The notes under the pieces were generated by a model. That model was given only the letters and a program-made list of their open reading frames with translations, was not told the origin of the DNA and did no database searches. A stretch of 59,803 bases of DNA from Acidovorax sp. MR-S7 (lineage in GTDB: Bacteria; Pseudomonadota; Gammaproteobacteria; Burkholderiales; Burkholderiaceae_C): contig NZ_DF238907.1 in NCBI RefSeq assembly GCF_000400995.2, positions 1 through 59,803 on the forward strand. The letters are read 5' to 3'. Positions 1 through 9,289 of the stretch are shown piece after piece. The translations under genes were made by a program, and so were the position numbers. Positions within the stretch are counted from its first letter, which is position 1, and each line of letters opens with the position of its first letter.

Positions 1-433
1 GCCGCAGTTGCCGCCATCTGAAAACTCGCGCATCAGCACTCGTCGCAACGAGCGTTGTGCAGACCTTCCCTAGGCCTTCCAGGCGGTCGTCTACCCTGTG
101 TCCGGGCCTGGACAGCACCACGTCCGGCCGCAGGGCCACGATGCGCTCGATATCCGGGTCGCGCAGGCTTCCGACCTTGGGGAGGGCGCTGACCTGCTGC
201 GGCCACAGGGAGAACCGGTCCACGCCCACCAGTGCGTCGCAGCCCCCGAGCGCGCAGATGGCTTCGGTGAATGACGGTTGAAGCGAGACAATGCGCGTTG
301 CGGGCCGAATGAAGGAATCGCTCGCGTGCTGTGCATCGACGGGGCCATGCCTTTCTTGCGGAACAGCCTTGGCAGGCGCCGCAGACATCCAGATGGGGCA
401 GGTCAGTGCCAGAGCTTTGAGTAGTGTGCTCAT
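1..433 (-). CDS. Periplasmic metal-chelate/cobalamin-type binding protein, C-terminus cut by window edge
   Basis: The minus-strand frame opens with ATG at 433 and runs off the window at base 1, so about 144 N-terminal residues are visible. Residues 1-25 look like a Sec signal peptide ending near AAPAKA. After it comes IVSLQPSFTEAICALGG, then LVGVDRFSLWP, a glycine-serine-leucine-arginine turn, and IVALRPDVVLSRPG. This order is typical of the first lobe of BtuF/FhuD-type helical-backbone binding proteins, which pass cobalamin, haem or siderophore iron to an ABC importer. The ligand cannot be told from this half. The 256 bases between it and purL hold both divergent promoters. No permease or ATPase partner is visible. 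The family call is good, the substrate unknown. Confidence 0.75.
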   Translation of the reverse strand, partial: MSTLLKALALTCPIWMSAAPAKAVPQERHGPVDAQHASDSFIRPATRIVSLQPSFTEAICALGGCDALVGVDRFSLWPQQVSALPKVGSLRDPDIERIVALRPDVVLSRPGHRVDDRLEGLGKVCTTLVATSADARVFRWRQLR

Positions 434-689
434 GTTGTCGTTGTGGGTTCCCCGGACAAAGCAGGGCACCTGGACGATGGGGCCCGCAGGAGAGTTTTGG
501 CTCTCTTCTCCAGGCCTTGTCGGCAGGGCGCAATGCACCATCTGCTGCGGCCGCTGGCAAGACAAGGGGCGCGCGATTATCCGTGACCTCGCCTTGCCTT
601 AAAATCAAGGGCTTTTCTCCCGTGGGCGCCGCCCTGGCGCGGAAGACCGCTCCATCCCTCCCGAACCTTCCCCAAAAGGCCGCTCCACC
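434..689. other. Divergent intergenic region between the binding protein and purL
   Basis: These 256 bases separate two divergent genes and should carry both promoters. I see a short inverted repeat around GAGAGTTTTGGCTCTC (about 491-506), AT-richer sequence around 598-615 (TTAAAATCAAGGGC), and no convincing terminator or RNA gene. A cobalamin riboswitch was considered for the minus-strand gene and not supported. Confidence 0.3.
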
Positions 690-3600
690 GTGACCTTGCA
701 CCTGATCCCGCTTGCCGGGGGCAACGCCCTCAGTCCTTTCCGCGCGCAGCAACTCCAAGGCGCCCTGGCGTCCGTCCATCCCAGGATCACCGGCATCGCG
801 GCGCGCTTCGTGCACCTGGTGGCCCTGGATGCCGAGCCCGCCCCCGGGCAGCGCGAACGCCTGGAGGCGCTGCTGACCTACGGCGAAGCATACGCGGGCC
901 CCGAGGAGGGCGTGCCCCTCATCGTCACGCCGCGCCTGGGCACCGTGTCGCCCTGGGCGTCCAAGGCCACCGACATCGCGCGCAACTGCGGCCTGGCGGT
1001 GCATCGCGTGGAGCGCATCACCGAATACCGCCTCACGTTCAAGAGCGGGCTCCTGGGCGGCACGCCCGAGCTGTCGCCCGAGCAACTGCAGCAGGTCGCC
1101 GCGCTGCTGCACGACCGCATGACCGAATCGGTGGTGGCCAGCCGCGCCGAGGCCGAGCGCCTGTTCACCGAACTGCAAGCGGAGCCCATGGCCTTCGTGG
1201 ACGTGCTGCAGGGCGGGCGCGCCGCGCTGGAGGCCGCCAACAAGGCCTGGGGCCTGGCGCTGGCCGATGACGAGATCGACTATCTCGTGAGCGCCTTCCA
1301 AGGCCTGCAGCGCAACCCCACGGACGTGGAGCTGATGATGTTCGCCCAGGCCAACAGCGAGCACTGCCGCCACAAGATCTTCAATGCGCAGTTCACCATC
1401 GACGGCCAGGCGCAGGAGAAATCGCTGTTCGGCATGATCCGCCATACCGAGCAGACTTCGCCCCAGCACACCATCGTGGCCTATGCCGACAACGCCTCCA
1501 TCATGGAGGGCAGCGCGGTCGAGCAGTTCATTGCCAAATTCGAGTCTTTTGCAGACAGGATAAGCGCGCCCAGCTATCAAAAGCGGAGTGCCACGCACCA
1601 CGTGCTGATGAAGGTGGAAACGCACAACCACCCAACGGCCATCTCGCCGTTCCCCGGTGCCGCCACCGGCGCGGGCGGTGAGATCCGCGACGAGGGTGCG
1701 ACGGGGCGCGGCTCCAAGCCCAAGGCGGGCTTGACGGGCTTCACCGTCTCCAAGCTCTGGGGCAGCGAAGTGGGCAAGCCGGAGCACATCGCGAGCCCCT
1801 TGCAGATCATGACCGAGGGGCCGCTGGGCGGCGCCGCGTTCAACAACGAGTTCGGCCGGCCCAACCTCACGGGCTACTTCCGCGAGTACGAGCAGCAGGT
1901 GGGCGGCGTGGTGCGCGGCTACCACAAGCCCATCATGATCGCGGGCGGCCTGGGCGTGATCGACGCGCGGCTCACCAAGAAGATCGAATTCCCCGCCGGC
2001 ACGCTGCTGATCCAGCTCGGCGGCCCCGGCATGCGCATCGGCATGGGCGGCGGCGCGGCCAGTTCCATGGCTACTGGCACGAATGCGGCGGAGCTGGACT
2101 TCGACTCCGTGCAGCGCGGCAATCCCGAGATCGAGCGCCGCGCGCAGGAGGTCATCAACCACTGCTGGGCGCAGGGTGACCGGAACCCGATCCTGGCGAT
2201 CCACGACGTGGGCGCGGGCGGCTTGTCGAATGCCTTCCCTGAATTGACCAACGACGCCGGCCGCGGCGCGCGCTTCGACCTGCGCGCCGTGCCGCTGGAG
2301 GAGTCGGGCCTGGCGCCCAAGGAAATCTGGAGCAACGAGAGCCAGGAGCGCTACGTGCTCGCCATCGCGCCCGAGTCGCTGGCGCAGTTCACCGCGTTCT
2401 GCGAACGCGAACGCTGCCCCTTCGCCGTGATCGGCACCGCCACCGAGGAGCGCCGCCTGGTGCTCGAAGACACGGCCGTGGCCGCAGGCGCGCAGCAATA
2501 CCCCGTGGACATGCCCATGGACGTGCTCCTGGGCAAGCCGCCCAAGATGCACCGCGACGTGGCCAGCGTGCAGCGCCCGCTCGCCCCGGTGAACCTGGAC
2601 GGCCTGCCGCTGGAGAAGGCCGTCATCGAGGTGCTGGCGCACCCCACGGTCGCCTCCAAGCGCTTCCTCATCACCATCGGCGACCGGGCCGTGGGCGGCC
2701 TCACGCACCGCGACCAGATGGTCGGCCCCTGGCAGGTGCCCGTGGCCGATGCGGCCGTCACGCTGGCGGATTTCAAGGGTTTCGCGGGCGAGGCGATGGC
2801 AATGGGCGAGCGCACGCCGCTGGCTGCCATCAATGCTCCCGCATCGGGCCGCATGGCGGTAGCGGAAAGCATCACCAACCTGCTGGCCGCGCCCATCGAG
2901 CTGCCGCGCGTGAAGCTCTCGGCCAACTGGATGGCCGCCTGCGGCGAGCCCGGCGAGGACGCCGCGCTCTACGCCACCGTCAAGGCCGTGGGCATGGAGC
3001 TGTGCCCGCAACTGGGCATCTCCATCCCCGTGGGCAAGGACAGCCTGTCCATGCGCACGCAGTGGAGCGAGGGCGGCGCGCTGAAGAAGGTTACCTCGCC
3101 CGTCAGCCTCATCATCACCGCCTTCGCCACGCTGCAGGACGTGCGCGGCACGCTTACGCCGCAGCTCGACGCGCAGGAAGACGACACTTCCCTGGTGCTC
3201 ATCGACCTCTCGCGCGGCAAGATGCGCATGGGCGGCTCCATCCTCGCGCAGGTGCTGGAGCAAAGCGGCGACGAGGTGCCCGACCTGGACGATCCGCAGG
3301 ACCTGATCGCCCTGGTGAACGCCGTGAACGCGCTGCGCGCGCAGGGCTGCATCCTGGCCTACCACGACCGCGGCGACGGCGGCCTGCTCGCCGCCGTGGC
3401 GGAGATGGCCTTCGCGGGCCACGTGGGCGTGGCGATCAACGTGGACATGCTCGTCACAGAAGGCGACGGCATCAGCGACAGCCGCATGGAAACCGGCGAC
3501 GCCAAGAACTGGGCCCAGCAGGTCAGCGGCCGCCGTGAAGAACTCACGCTGCGCGCGCTGTTCAACGAGGAGCTGGGCGTGGTGCTGCAGGTGCGCACTG

Positions 3601-4697
3601 CCGACCGCACGCAGGTCATGCAGACGCTGCGCGAGCACGGCCTGGCCACCTGCAGCCACTTCGTCGGCAAGACGCGGCCCGCCAGTTCGCCCATCGACGC
3701 GGGCAAGGGCGAGCTGCAGGTCTGGCGCGACGCCAAGGCCGTGTTCAGCGCCTCGCTCTCCGACCTGCACCAGGTCTGGGACGCCGTGAGCTGGAAGATC
3801 TGCCAGCAGCGCGACAACCCCGCCTGCGCCGACAGCGAGCACGCAGCGGCGGGCGATCCGCTGGATCCCGGCATGCACCTGCACCTGGCGTTCGACCCGG
3901 CCGAGGACGTGGCCGCTCCGTACCTCAATCTCGCACGCCCGCGCGTTGCCGTGCTGCGCGAGCAGGGCGTGAACTCGCATGTGGAGATGGCCTATGCCTT
4001 CACCGAAGCGGGCTTCGAGGCGTTCGACGTGCATATGACCGACCTGCAGACCGGCCGCGCCGACCTGGCCGAGTTCAAGGGCGTCGTCGCCTGCGGCGGC
4101 TTCAGCTACGGCGATACGCTGGGCGCGGGCATCGGCTGGGCGCGCTCCATCACCTTCAACGAACGCCTGTCCGAGCAGTTCCAGCGCTTCTTCGGCCGCG
4201 CCGACACCTTCGCCCTGGGCGTGTGCAACGGCTGCCAGATGTTCGCCGAGCTGGCCGACATCATCCCAGGCAGCGAGGACTGGCCGCGCTTCACCACCAA
4301 CCAGAGCCACCGCTTCGAGGCGCGCCTGTCGATGGTGGAAGTGCTCGACTCGCCCAGCCTGTTCTTCGCAGGCATGGCCGGCAGCCGCCTGCCCATCGCC
4401 GTGGCGCATGGCGAAGGCTACGCCAACTTCCAGCACCGCGGCAATGCGGACCGCGTGGTGGGCGCCATGCGCTACGTGGACAACCACGGGCAGCCCACCG
4501 AGTGCTACCCGTTCAACCCCAACGGCAGCGCGGGAGGCCTCACGGCCGTGACGACAAAGGACGGCCGCTTCACGGCCATGATGCCGCACCCCGAGCGCGT
4601 GTTCCGCAACATCCAGATGAGCTGGACCAGCGGCGACCCATCCGCCCTGAGCCCGTGGATGCGCGTGTGGCGCAACGCGCGCAAGTGGGTGGCATGA
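690..4697 (+). CDS. purL: Phosphoribosylformylglycinamidine synthase (FGAM synthase), large single-chain form
   Basis: This enzyme catalyses the ATP- and glutamine-dependent conversion of FGAR to FGAM, the fourth step of de novo purine synthesis, in the cytosol. At 1335 residues it is the normal length of the large proteobacterial form: N-terminal domain, linker, two AIRS-type halves and a C-terminal class I glutamine amidotransferase. Landmarks are [20 protein letters not shown] with [14 protein letters not shown] near residues 305-340, the amidotransferase nucleophile motif GVCNGCQM near 1177-1184, and HPERVFR near the end. The start is GTG at 690, giving [15 protein letters not shown], which matches the family's usual opening although the Shine-Dalgarno is weak. 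The stop overlaps the next gene (ATGA). Residues about 283-297 are odd: a cluster of codons rare in this genome lies over a possible repeat remnant. Confidence 0.98.
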   Translation: MTLHLIPLAGGNALSPFRAQQLQGALASVHPRITGIAARFVHLVALDAEPAPGQRERLEALLTYGEAYAGPEEGVPLIVTPRLGTVSPWASKATDIARNCGLAVHRVERITEYRLTFKSGLLGGTPELSPEQLQQVAALLHDRMTESVVASRAEAERLFTELQAEPMAFVDVLQGGRAALEAANKAWGLALADDEIDYLVSAFQGLQRNPTDVELMMFAQANSEHCRHKIFNAQFTIDGQAQEKSLFGMIRHTEQTSPQHTIVAYADNASIMEGSAVEQFIAKFESFADRISAPSYQKRSATHHVLMKVETHNHPTAISPFPGAATGAGGEIRDEGATGRGSKPKAGLTGFTVSKLWGSEVGKPEHIASPLQIMTEGPLGGAAFNNEFGRPNLTGYFREYEQQVGGVVRGYHKPIMIAGGLGVIDARLTKKIEFPAGTLLIQLGGPGMRIGMGGGAASSMATGTNAAELDFDSVQRGNPEIERRAQEVINHCWAQGDRNPILAIHDVGAGGLSNAFPELTNDAGRGARFDLRAVPLEESGLAPKEIWSNESQERYVLAIAPESLAQFTAFCERERCPFAVIGTATEERRLVLEDTAVAAGAQQYPVDMPMDVLLGKPPKMHRDVASVQRPLAPVNLDGLPLEKAVIEVLAHPTVASKRFLITIGDRAVGGLTHRDQMVGPWQVPVADAAVTLADFKGFAGEAMAMGERTPLAAINAPASGRMAVAESITNLLAAPIELPRVKLSANWMAACGEPGEDAALYATVKAVGMELCPQLGISIPVGKDSLSMRTQWSEGGALKKVTSPVSLIITAFATLQDVRGTLTPQLDAQEDDTSLVLIDLSRGKMRMGGSILAQVLEQSGDEVPDLDDPQDLIALVNAVNALRAQGCILAYHDRGDGGLLAAVAEMAFAGHVGVAINVDMLVTEGDGISDSRMETGDAKNWAQQVSGRREELTLRALFNEELGVVLQVRTADRTQVMQTLREHGLATCSHFVGKTRPASSPIDAGKGELQVWRDAKAVFSASLSDLHQVWDAVSWKICQQRDNPACADSEHAAAGDPLDPGMHLHLAFDPAEDVAAPYLNLARPRVAVLREQGVNSHVEMAYAFTEAGFEAFDVHMTDLQTGRADLAEFKGVVACGGFSYGDTLGAGIGWARSITFNERLSEQFQRFFGRADTFALGVCNGCQMFAELADIIPGSEDWPRFTTNQSHRFEARLSMVEVLDSPSLFFAGMAGSRLPIAVAHGEGYANFQHRGNADRVVGAMRYVDNHGQPTECYPFNPNGSAGGLTAVTTKDGRFTAMMPHPERVFRNIQMSWTSGDPSALSPWMRVWRNARKWVA
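1536..1581 (+). repeat. Possible degenerate copy of the intergenic palindrome inside purL
   Basis: Aligned without gaps to the copy at 19530-19575, I count 26 identities in 46 positions, with the blocks AAGCGC and AGCTAT at identical spacing. The stretch is in frame and uses ATT, AAA, TCT, TTT, GCA, AGG and ATA codons, which are rare in the neighbouring sequence. The palindrome itself is largely lost, so chance or an ordinary variable loop remains possible. Confidence 0.35.
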
Positions 4698-5626
4698 GGG
4701 CCGCGGCGCCCGGGCTCGCGCTGGCCGCCGCCTTGGCGGGCTGCGCGGCTCCGCCCGCGCCCGTGCCGCAGGACGAGGCGCGCCCGCCGCATAGCATCGT
4801 CAACAACACGCCGCTGCCCTACGTCACGCTCACCGGCATCGACAAGTTCGGCGAATACACCTCGCTGCTGCTGAAGATGACCTGGGTCTTCGACGAGCGC
4901 GGCCGCATGCGGCTGGAGGAATCGGCGCAGGAACCCACGATCGGCCAGCATACGCCCACCGACCAGGAAACGGCCTGCCTGCCGCACGGCGCCGCGTTCA
5001 ACCAGCGTACCACCTGGTTTCCCGACACCGGCCTGTTCCTCTCCGGCGCGCGCTGGGTGGGCATCGCGGCCGCCGGCGGCCAGCCGCGCCCGCTGGTAGC
5101 CCTGAGCGAGGGCGACGGCGGCACGATGAGCGTCGTCGCCGGCCCGCAGGCGCGCGAGATCGAATACGGCTACGTGCCCTGCGTGGGCGAGCGCCGCGTG
5201 CGCGAGGGCCACCGTACTGTGGGCTACGTGGCCCCGGGCGACTGGCTGGAGGTGCAGCCCGCCGGTGCCAAGGGCACGCTGCGCCTGCAGATTCCGCCCG
5301 ACCCGATGCCCTACGTGACCCTGCGCTTCGCGGGCCGCCCGACCCAGCAGGCCCTGGTGCCGGGCCGCATCGTGCTGCTGACGCTGGACGTGGCCCGCCG
5401 CCGCCTGGTGCTGCAATACCAGGCCACGGCAGCCCTGCGCCCGCAGGTGGCACAGGCGACGTGGGACGTGACGCTGCCCCGCCAGATACTGGCGCGGCTG
5501 GAAGAAAAAGACGCCCGCCGCCAGCGCGCCGTCAAGGAGTACCTGGCCGCCTGCATCGCGCCCAACAAGCCCATGGACCCGTGCGCCAATCCGCACGGCG
5601 TCGTCCCGGAAGCCCTGCGGGACTGA
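4694..5626 (+). CDS. Predicted lipoprotein of unknown function
   Basis: The 310-residue protein begins at an ATG overlapping the purL stop. Its N-terminus [17 protein letters not shown] is a short signal peptide with a lipobox (LAGC), so it is probably a lipid-anchored envelope protein. The body contains [20 protein letters not shown], a segment like [16 protein letters not shown], a CLPHG motif, and near the C-terminus four cysteines including [11 protein letters not shown]. The pattern of a 'K-x-T-W-x-F-D-x-x-G' strand followed by acidic residues faintly recalls DUF2169 proteins near type VI secretion genes, but I cannot support that assignment and no such genes are nearby. Translational coupling to purL does not by itself imply a purine role. 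It ends directly against the next gene on the other strand. Confidence 0.7.
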   Translation: MRAAAPGLALAAALAGCAAPPAPVPQDEARPPHSIVNNTPLPYVTLTGIDKFGEYTSLLLKMTWVFDERGRMRLEESAQEPTIGQHTPTDQETACLPHGAAFNQRTTWFPDTGLFLSGARWVGIAAAGGQPRPLVALSEGDGGTMSVVAGPQAREIEYGYVPCVGERRVREGHRTVGYVAPGDWLEVQPAGAKGTLRLQIPPDPMPYVTLRFAGRPTQQALVPGRIVLLTLDVARRRLVLQYQATAALRPQVAQATWDVTLPRQILARLEEKDARRQRAVKEYLAACIAPNKPMDPCANPHGVVPEALRD

Positions 5627-6028
5627 TCAGCAGCCGCCGCGCGCCTGGCATTCGGGCACGACGCGCCCCTGGGCGTCGCGCCATTGCACGGCCGGGCTGC
5701 CGGGGGTCGCGGCGGGTTGCGGCCGTTGCGGGTCGTGCAGCACGGTCGAAGAGCCCACGCCCGCGCCCACGCGCGCACCACCCACGGGCACCGAGGCGCC
5801 CACGCCCGCATGCCCCGTGACCTGCCCGCCCTGGTGCACGCCCACGCCGACGCCCACCGGGCCCACGCCCGTGCCGACCCCGGCGGACACGCCGCCCGAG
5901 CCCACGCCCACCCCCACGCTGAACGGCCCCACGGGCACGCCCACGCCCACGCGCGCCGAGGGGCCCGCGCAGGCGGACAGCAGCAGCGCCAGGGCGGCGG
6001 CAAGGGGGCGTGCGGTGCGATGCGTCAT
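5627..6028 (-). CDS. Small glycine/valine-repeat lipoprotein
   Basis: I chose the ATG at 6028, which gives MTHRTARPLAAALALLLSAC, a signal peptide with lipobox LSAC. An ATG three codons upstream is also possible. The 133-residue precursor is dominated by a low-complexity tract of VGVGV and AGVG dipeptide-like repeats from about residue 25 to 90, encoded by GC-rich CCCACGCCC-type repeats. It ends in a more ordinary tail with a terminal GGC. Such Gly-Val repeats would form a flexible or beta-rich periplasmic stalk. I do not recognise a functional family. The stop codon abuts, without any gap, the stop of the convergent lipoprotein gene. Confidence 0.6.
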   Translation of the reverse strand: MTHRTARPLAAALALLLSACAGPSARVGVGVPVGPFSVGVGVGSGGVSAGVGTGVGPVGVGVGVHQGGQVTGHAGVGASVPVGGARVGAGVGSSTVLHDPQRPQPAATPGSPAVQWRDAQGRVVPECQARGGC

Positions 6029-6070
6029 GAAGGGCATTGTGCCCCGGGCATGCGAAAACTCGAAAATGTG

Positions 6071-6109
6071 AGCTGCCAGCGCTTGTGTATCCAGCGCTGG
6101 AGCCCGATT
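6071..6109. repeat. Intergenic palindromic repeat, copy R1
   Basis: The copy reads AGCTGCCAGCGCTTG, then five bases, then CCAGCGCTGGAGCCCGATT. The arms pair through AGCGCT. It lies 10 bases past the stop of the GST gene (minus strand). Confidence 0.75.
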
Positions 6110-6119
6110 CGGCCCAGTA

Positions 6120-6740
6120 TCAGCCCAGGGCCTGCCGTACTGCGGGACGCTCGCCGGTGCGCTGGAAATGGGCATGCACCTTGGGAAACTCGGCGATGTC
6201 CACACCGTCTCCCTCCAGCCAGCCCGCGACGGTGTACAGGTAGCCGTCGGCCACCGAATAGCGCTCCCCCATCACCCACGGGCCGCTGCCCATGTAGTGT
6301 TGCTCGATCACGCCGAAGCATTCGGCCATGTTCGCGGGCACCTTGCGCTGCATGGCGGCGATGGCCTCGGCCTCGTCGGCCCAGCGGCTGCCCCGGCGGC
6401 GGTGCGCGTGGGCCACGTGCACGGTGGCGGCGAGGTAGCCGTGGAACTCCTGCATGCGCGCGAAGGCGAACGGGTCGTCCAGCGGCGCCAGCCGGGCGGC
6501 CGGGAAGCGCTGGGCCACGTACGCCAGCAGCGCGGGCGTCTCGCTCAGCACGCCGTGCTCGGTCGCCAGCGCGGGCACGCGGCCCTTGGGGTTGATCGCG
6601 AGGTAGGCGGGGCTGCGCTGCGCATTGGCCGCGAAGTCGATGCGGACGGCGTCGTGGGGCGCATCCGCTTCGAGCAGCGCGATGCGCGTGGCCAGGGCGC
6701 AGGTGCCGGGGGCGTAGTAGAGCGTCAGGGGTGCGGTCAT
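6120..6740 (-). CDS. Glutathione S-transferase family protein
   Basis: The 206-residue protein has a thioredoxin-like GST N-terminal domain starting LTLYYAPGTCALATRIAL, with the SPAYLAINPKGRVPAL stretch and the SETPALLAYVAQRFP segment that binds the glutathione gamma-glutamyl group. An all-helical C-terminal domain follows with the conserved SVADGYLYTV N-capping region. Size and motifs fit a soluble cytosolic beta-class-like GST (the Cys in GTCAL is typical of that group). The ATG at 6740 is preferred because the domain begins two residues later. Substrate unknown. It lies 13 bases downstream of the Bug receptor gene and may be cotranscribed. Confidence 0.9.
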   Translation of the reverse strand: MTAPLTLYYAPGTCALATRIALLEADAPHDAVRIDFAANAQRSPAYLAINPKGRVPALATEHGVLSETPALLAYVAQRFPAARLAPLDDPFAFARMQEFHGYLAATVHVAHAHRRRGSRWADEAEAIAAMQRKVPANMAECFGVIEQHYMGSGPWVMGERYSVADGYLYTVAGWLEGDGVDIAEFPKVHAHFQRTGERPAVRQALG

Positions 6741-6753
6741 GGGCGGGTTCCGG

Positions 6754-7728
6754 TTATTCGGCCTTGGCACCCGCGGCCTTGATGACTGGAGCCCAGCGGT
6801 TGATCTCGGCGGCCGTGTGCTGGCCCAGCGCCTCGGGCGAGAGGCGCTCGCCGGCGGGGATCATCACGCCCATGTCCGTGAAACGCTTGACCAGCGCGGG
6901 GTCGGCCAGCGCAGTGCGGATGGCCTTGTTCAGCCGCTCGATGACGGCGGCCGGCGTGCCCTTGGGCGCATAGGTGCCATGCCACACCGCGAGCTCGAAG
7001 CCCGGCATGCCCGCCTCGGCGAAGGTGGGCACCTGCGGCAGGATGGCGATGCGCTCCCTGGTGGCCACGGCATAGGGCTTGAGCGTGCCGCCCTGGATGT
7101 GCGGCCCGGTGGCGACGGGCTGGTCGCAGATCACGTCCACGTTGCCGGCCACGAGATCCTGCAGCGCCGGTCCCGTGCCGCGGTAGGGCACCATGGTGAC
7201 GGTGGTGCGGGCTTCCTGGTTCAGCAGCATGGCGCACAGGTGCGAGGTGGCGCCGATGCCTGCGTGCGAGAACTTCACCGCGCCGGGGTGGGACTGCATG
7301 TGCTTCAGGAAGTCGCCCAGCGTGGCGGGGGCGAAGTTCTTGTTGGCCACGAGGATCATGGGCACGTCGCCCGCCAGCGCAACGGGCACGAGGTCGCGGT
7401 TCACGTCGTAGGCGAGCTTGCTGTAGAGCGCGGGGGCCGTGGCGATCCCCATGTTGTGCAGCAGCAGCGTGTAGCCGTCGCCGGCGGCACGCGCCACCTT
7501 GGCCGTGCCTATGGTGCCGCCCGCGCCGCCCACGTTCTCCACGACCACCTGCTGGCCCAGGTCGCGCGTCATGGCCTCGGCGAGCACGCGGGCCAGCACG
7601 TCGGTCGAGCCGCCCGGCGCATAGGGCACGACGATCAGCAGGGGCTTGGCGGGAAAGCCGTTGGCGGATGCGGCAATGGACACGGCCGCCAGTGCTGCGG
7701 CAAGGAGGGGCTTGAGGGTTTTGCGCAT
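6754..7728 (-). CDS. Bug-family (TctC-like) periplasmic solute-binding protein
   Basis: The 324-residue protein has a signal peptide (MRKTLKPLLAAALAAVSIAASA), then FPAKPLLIVVPYAPGGSTDVLAR, VVVENVGGAGGTIGTAKVA, and a VPYRGTGPALQDLVAG motif. This is the standard Bug architecture that captures carboxylated solutes. Start ATG 7728 follows a good GGAGAT site. No TctAB permease is nearby, as usual for orphan Bug proteins in Burkholderiales. It is transcribed in the same direction as the dehydrogenase-like and CMD-like genes at 7861-9134, with a 132-base gap containing hairpins. The likely job is uptake or sensing of the substrate those enzymes use. The ligand is unknown. Confidence 0.93.
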   Translation of the reverse strand: MRKTLKPLLAAALAAVSIAASANGFPAKPLLIVVPYAPGGSTDVLARVLAEAMTRDLGQQVVVENVGGAGGTIGTAKVARAAGDGYTLLLHNMGIATAPALYSKLAYDVNRDLVPVALAGDVPMILVANKNFAPATLGDFLKHMQSHPGAVKFSHAGIGATSHLCAMLLNQEARTTVTMVPYRGTGPALQDLVAGNVDVICDQPVATGPHIQGGTLKPYAVATRERIAILPQVPTFAEAGMPGFELAVWHGTYAPKGTPAAVIERLNKAIRTALADPALVKRFTDMGVMIPAGERLSPEALGQHTAAEINRWAPVIKAAGAKAE

Positions 7729-7800
7729 GCGGATCTCCAGGAAGAGGGGATGAGGCACCCCCGCCCGTGCGGCAGGGACGGGATGAGGACGCCCAGGGCG

Positions 7801-7820
7801 AAGCGGCGGCGCAGCCGCTT
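7801..7820. repeat. Hairpin AAGCGGC / GCCGCTT in operon spacer
   Basis: A 7-bp perfect inverted repeat with a 6-base loop lies in the 132-base gap between the Bug and dehydrogenase genes. The same CGGCGCAGCCGCT core recurs in the soxY-soxZ gap at 47151-47165. No U-tract follows, so it is not a standard terminator. Confidence 0.45.
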
Positions 7821-7860
7821 GTCGCACGGGGCAAAGGGAGCGAAGAGGGAAGGGCGCGGT

Positions 7861-8724
7861 TCAGGCCGGGGCCACGAACCGGTACAGCTCGGTGTGGTCC
7901 GCGCCCGGCCCCAGGCGGCGCGAGGCTTCGGACGTGAGGGCGCTGACCTGCTGCGCCAGCGCCATCGGCACCTGCAGCGACTCGCCCAGCGCGGCGGCGA
8001 TGCCGACGTCCTTGGCCTGCAGCAGCAGCGAGAAGCCTGAGTTGAACGCCCCGTTCAGCATGAACTGGTGGGCCTTGTTCTCGGTGGTGTTGTTCTTGCC
8101 GGTGGAGGCGTTGATCACGTCCACGATCGTAGCCGGGTCGATGCCGAAGGCCGTGCCCGCATGGATCGCCTCGGCCGTGGCGATGAGCGCGGCGGCGGAG
8201 ACGTAGTTGTTCAGCGCCTTGAGCGCGTGCCCTGCGCCCACCGGCCCCACGTGGGTAATGGCCTGGCCCATGCGTTCCAGCAAGGGCCGGTGCGGGGCGA
8301 AGACCGCCGCGTCGCCGCCCACCATGATGGCCAGCGTGCCGTTGACGGCCTTCTTCACGCCGCCCGAGACCGGCGCGTCGATCAGCGCCACGCCGCGCTC
8401 GGCCAGCAGCGCCGCCAGGGCGCGCGTGCGCACGGGGTCGGCGGAGCTCATCTCGATGACGCAGGCGCCGCGCCGCAGGTGCGGGGCCAGCTCGCGGACC
8501 ACCGCGTCCACGATGTCCGAGTTGGGCAGCATGGTGATCACCGCGTCGCAGCCGGAGAATGCCGCGGCGTCCTGCGCGACGGCAACGCCCGCGTGTTCCG
8601 CCGCGAAGCCCGCGGCGGCGTCCGGGTTGGCGTCGCGCACCACCAGCGACAGCCCCGCGGCATGGAGCAGGTGGGCCATGGGGCGGCCCATCATGCCCAG
8701 GCCGATGAATCCGATACGGGTCAT
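7861..8724 (-). CDS. 3-hydroxyisobutyrate dehydrogenase-family NAD(P) oxidoreductase
   Basis: The 287-residue protein opens MTRIGFIGLGMMGRPMAHLL, a Rossmann GxGxxG motif placed as in beta-hydroxyacid dehydrogenases. The substrate-binding motif IDAPVSGGVKKAVNGTL and the catalytic-lysine region HALKALNNYVSA follow. The ATG at 8724 follows AAGGAG. The family reduces or oxidises small 3-hydroxy acids such as 3-hydroxyisobutyrate, tartronate semialdehyde or related acids; the exact substrate cannot be read. It lies 11 bases after the CMD-family gene, so the two are almost certainly one operon. The divergent GntR regulator at 9290 is the likely controller. Confidence 0.93.
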   Translation of the reverse strand: MTRIGFIGLGMMGRPMAHLLHAAGLSLVVRDANPDAAAGFAAEHAGVAVAQDAAAFSGCDAVITMLPNSDIVDAVVRELAPHLRRGACVIEMSSADPVRTRALAALLAERGVALIDAPVSGGVKKAVNGTLAIMVGGDAAVFAPHRPLLERMGQAITHVGPVGAGHALKALNNYVSAAALIATAEAIHAGTAFGIDPATIVDVINASTGKNNTTENKAHQFMLNGAFNSGFSLLLQAKDVGIAAALGESLQVPMALAQQVSALTSEASRRLGPGADHTELYRFVAPA

Positions 8725-8735
8725 ATGCGGCTCCT

Positions 8736-9134
8736 TCAGAGGTCCATTTCCTTGAACACTTCCGATGCCACGCGGAAGGAATCGATCGCGGCAGGCACGC
8801 CGCAGTAGATGGCGACCTGCAGGAACACCTCCTTGACCTCGTCCTTGGTCAGCCCGTTGTTGATGGCGCCGCGCACGTGCAGCTTCAGCTCGTGGGGGCG
8901 GTTGAGCGCCGAGATCATGGCCAGGTTGAGGAAGGAGCGCGTCTTGCGGTCCAGCCCCGGGCGGTTCCACACGTCGCCCCAGCAGTACTGGGTGACCAGT
9001 TCCTGCATGTCGATGTTGAAGTCGGTGGCGTTCTTGATCGAGGCATCGACGTATTCGGCGCCCAGCACCGCGCGGCGCGTGGCGAGGCCTTGGTCGAACA
9101 GGGCCTGGTTCTTGGGGGCGTAGGGACGGGTCAT
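8736..9134 (-). CDS. Carboxymuconolactone decarboxylase family protein
   Basis: The 132-residue protein resembles PcaC in length and layout. It has an N-terminal helix (LFDQGLATRRAVLGAEYVD), the WGDVWNRPGLDRKTRS segment with the conserved acidic/Trp residues, and LHVRGAINNGLTKDEVKEV followed by CGVPAAIDSFR. The AhpD-type CxxC is absent and a single Cys lies in YCGVPAA, so a lactone decarboxylase-like role is more likely than peroxidase activity. No other protocatechuate genes are nearby, so true PcaC activity is not established. It is first gene of the minus-strand unit opposite the GntR gene, with 155 bases carrying two operator-like sites between them. Confidence 0.85.
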   Translation of the reverse strand: MTRPYAPKNQALFDQGLATRRAVLGAEYVDASIKNATDFNIDMQELVTQYCWGDVWNRPGLDRKTRSFLNLAMISALNRPHELKLHVRGAINNGLTKDEVKEVFLQVAIYCGVPAAIDSFRVASEVFKEMDL

Positions 9135-9191
9135 GGGACGAGGGCTCCAGTAAAGGGCTGCAGCATGCAGCGGATGAGAAAATATATTCCG

Positions 9192-9204
9192 ATTGTCAGA
9201 CAAT
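9192..9204. promoter_or_regulatory. FadR-type GntR operator, site 1
   Basis: ATTGTCAGACAAT is a perfect inverted repeat (6-base arms, one central base) and matches the FadR-subfamily pattern TnGTnnnACnA. It sits midway between the divergent CMD-family and GntR genes, so it could control both. Confidence 0.6.
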
Positions 9205-9245
9205 ATGATTGAGTGAAAATGGGAATGGCACGACGGCGGGTTTTC

Positions 9246-9257
9246 GTGTAAGACAAT
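9246..9257. promoter_or_regulatory. FadR-type GntR operator, site 2
   Basis: GTGTAAGACAAT contains GT-AAG-AC, a weaker match to the same TnGTnnnACnA pattern. It is 33 bases upstream of the GntR start and about 54 bases from the centre of site 1, suggesting autoregulation. Confidence 0.4.
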
Positions 9258-9289
9258 CCTGCTGTCAGCCATTCCTACTCCAGGTGCCC

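Noticed and set aside
434-500. Cobalamin riboswitch for the BtuF-like gene
   Set aside because: On the minus strand AGGTGCCCTGC and GGGGAACCC recall the start of that riboswitch, but no B12 box follows and only about 40 bases remain before the start codon.
33-4589. A 1518-codon open frame antisense to purL
   Set aside because: It is a GC-bias shadow: Ala/Arg/His-rich with no family motifs, while the plus frame is a complete PurL.
4694-5626. DUF2169 / type VI secretion assignment for the lipoprotein
   Set aside because: Only a short strand pattern is similar and no secretion genes are nearby.
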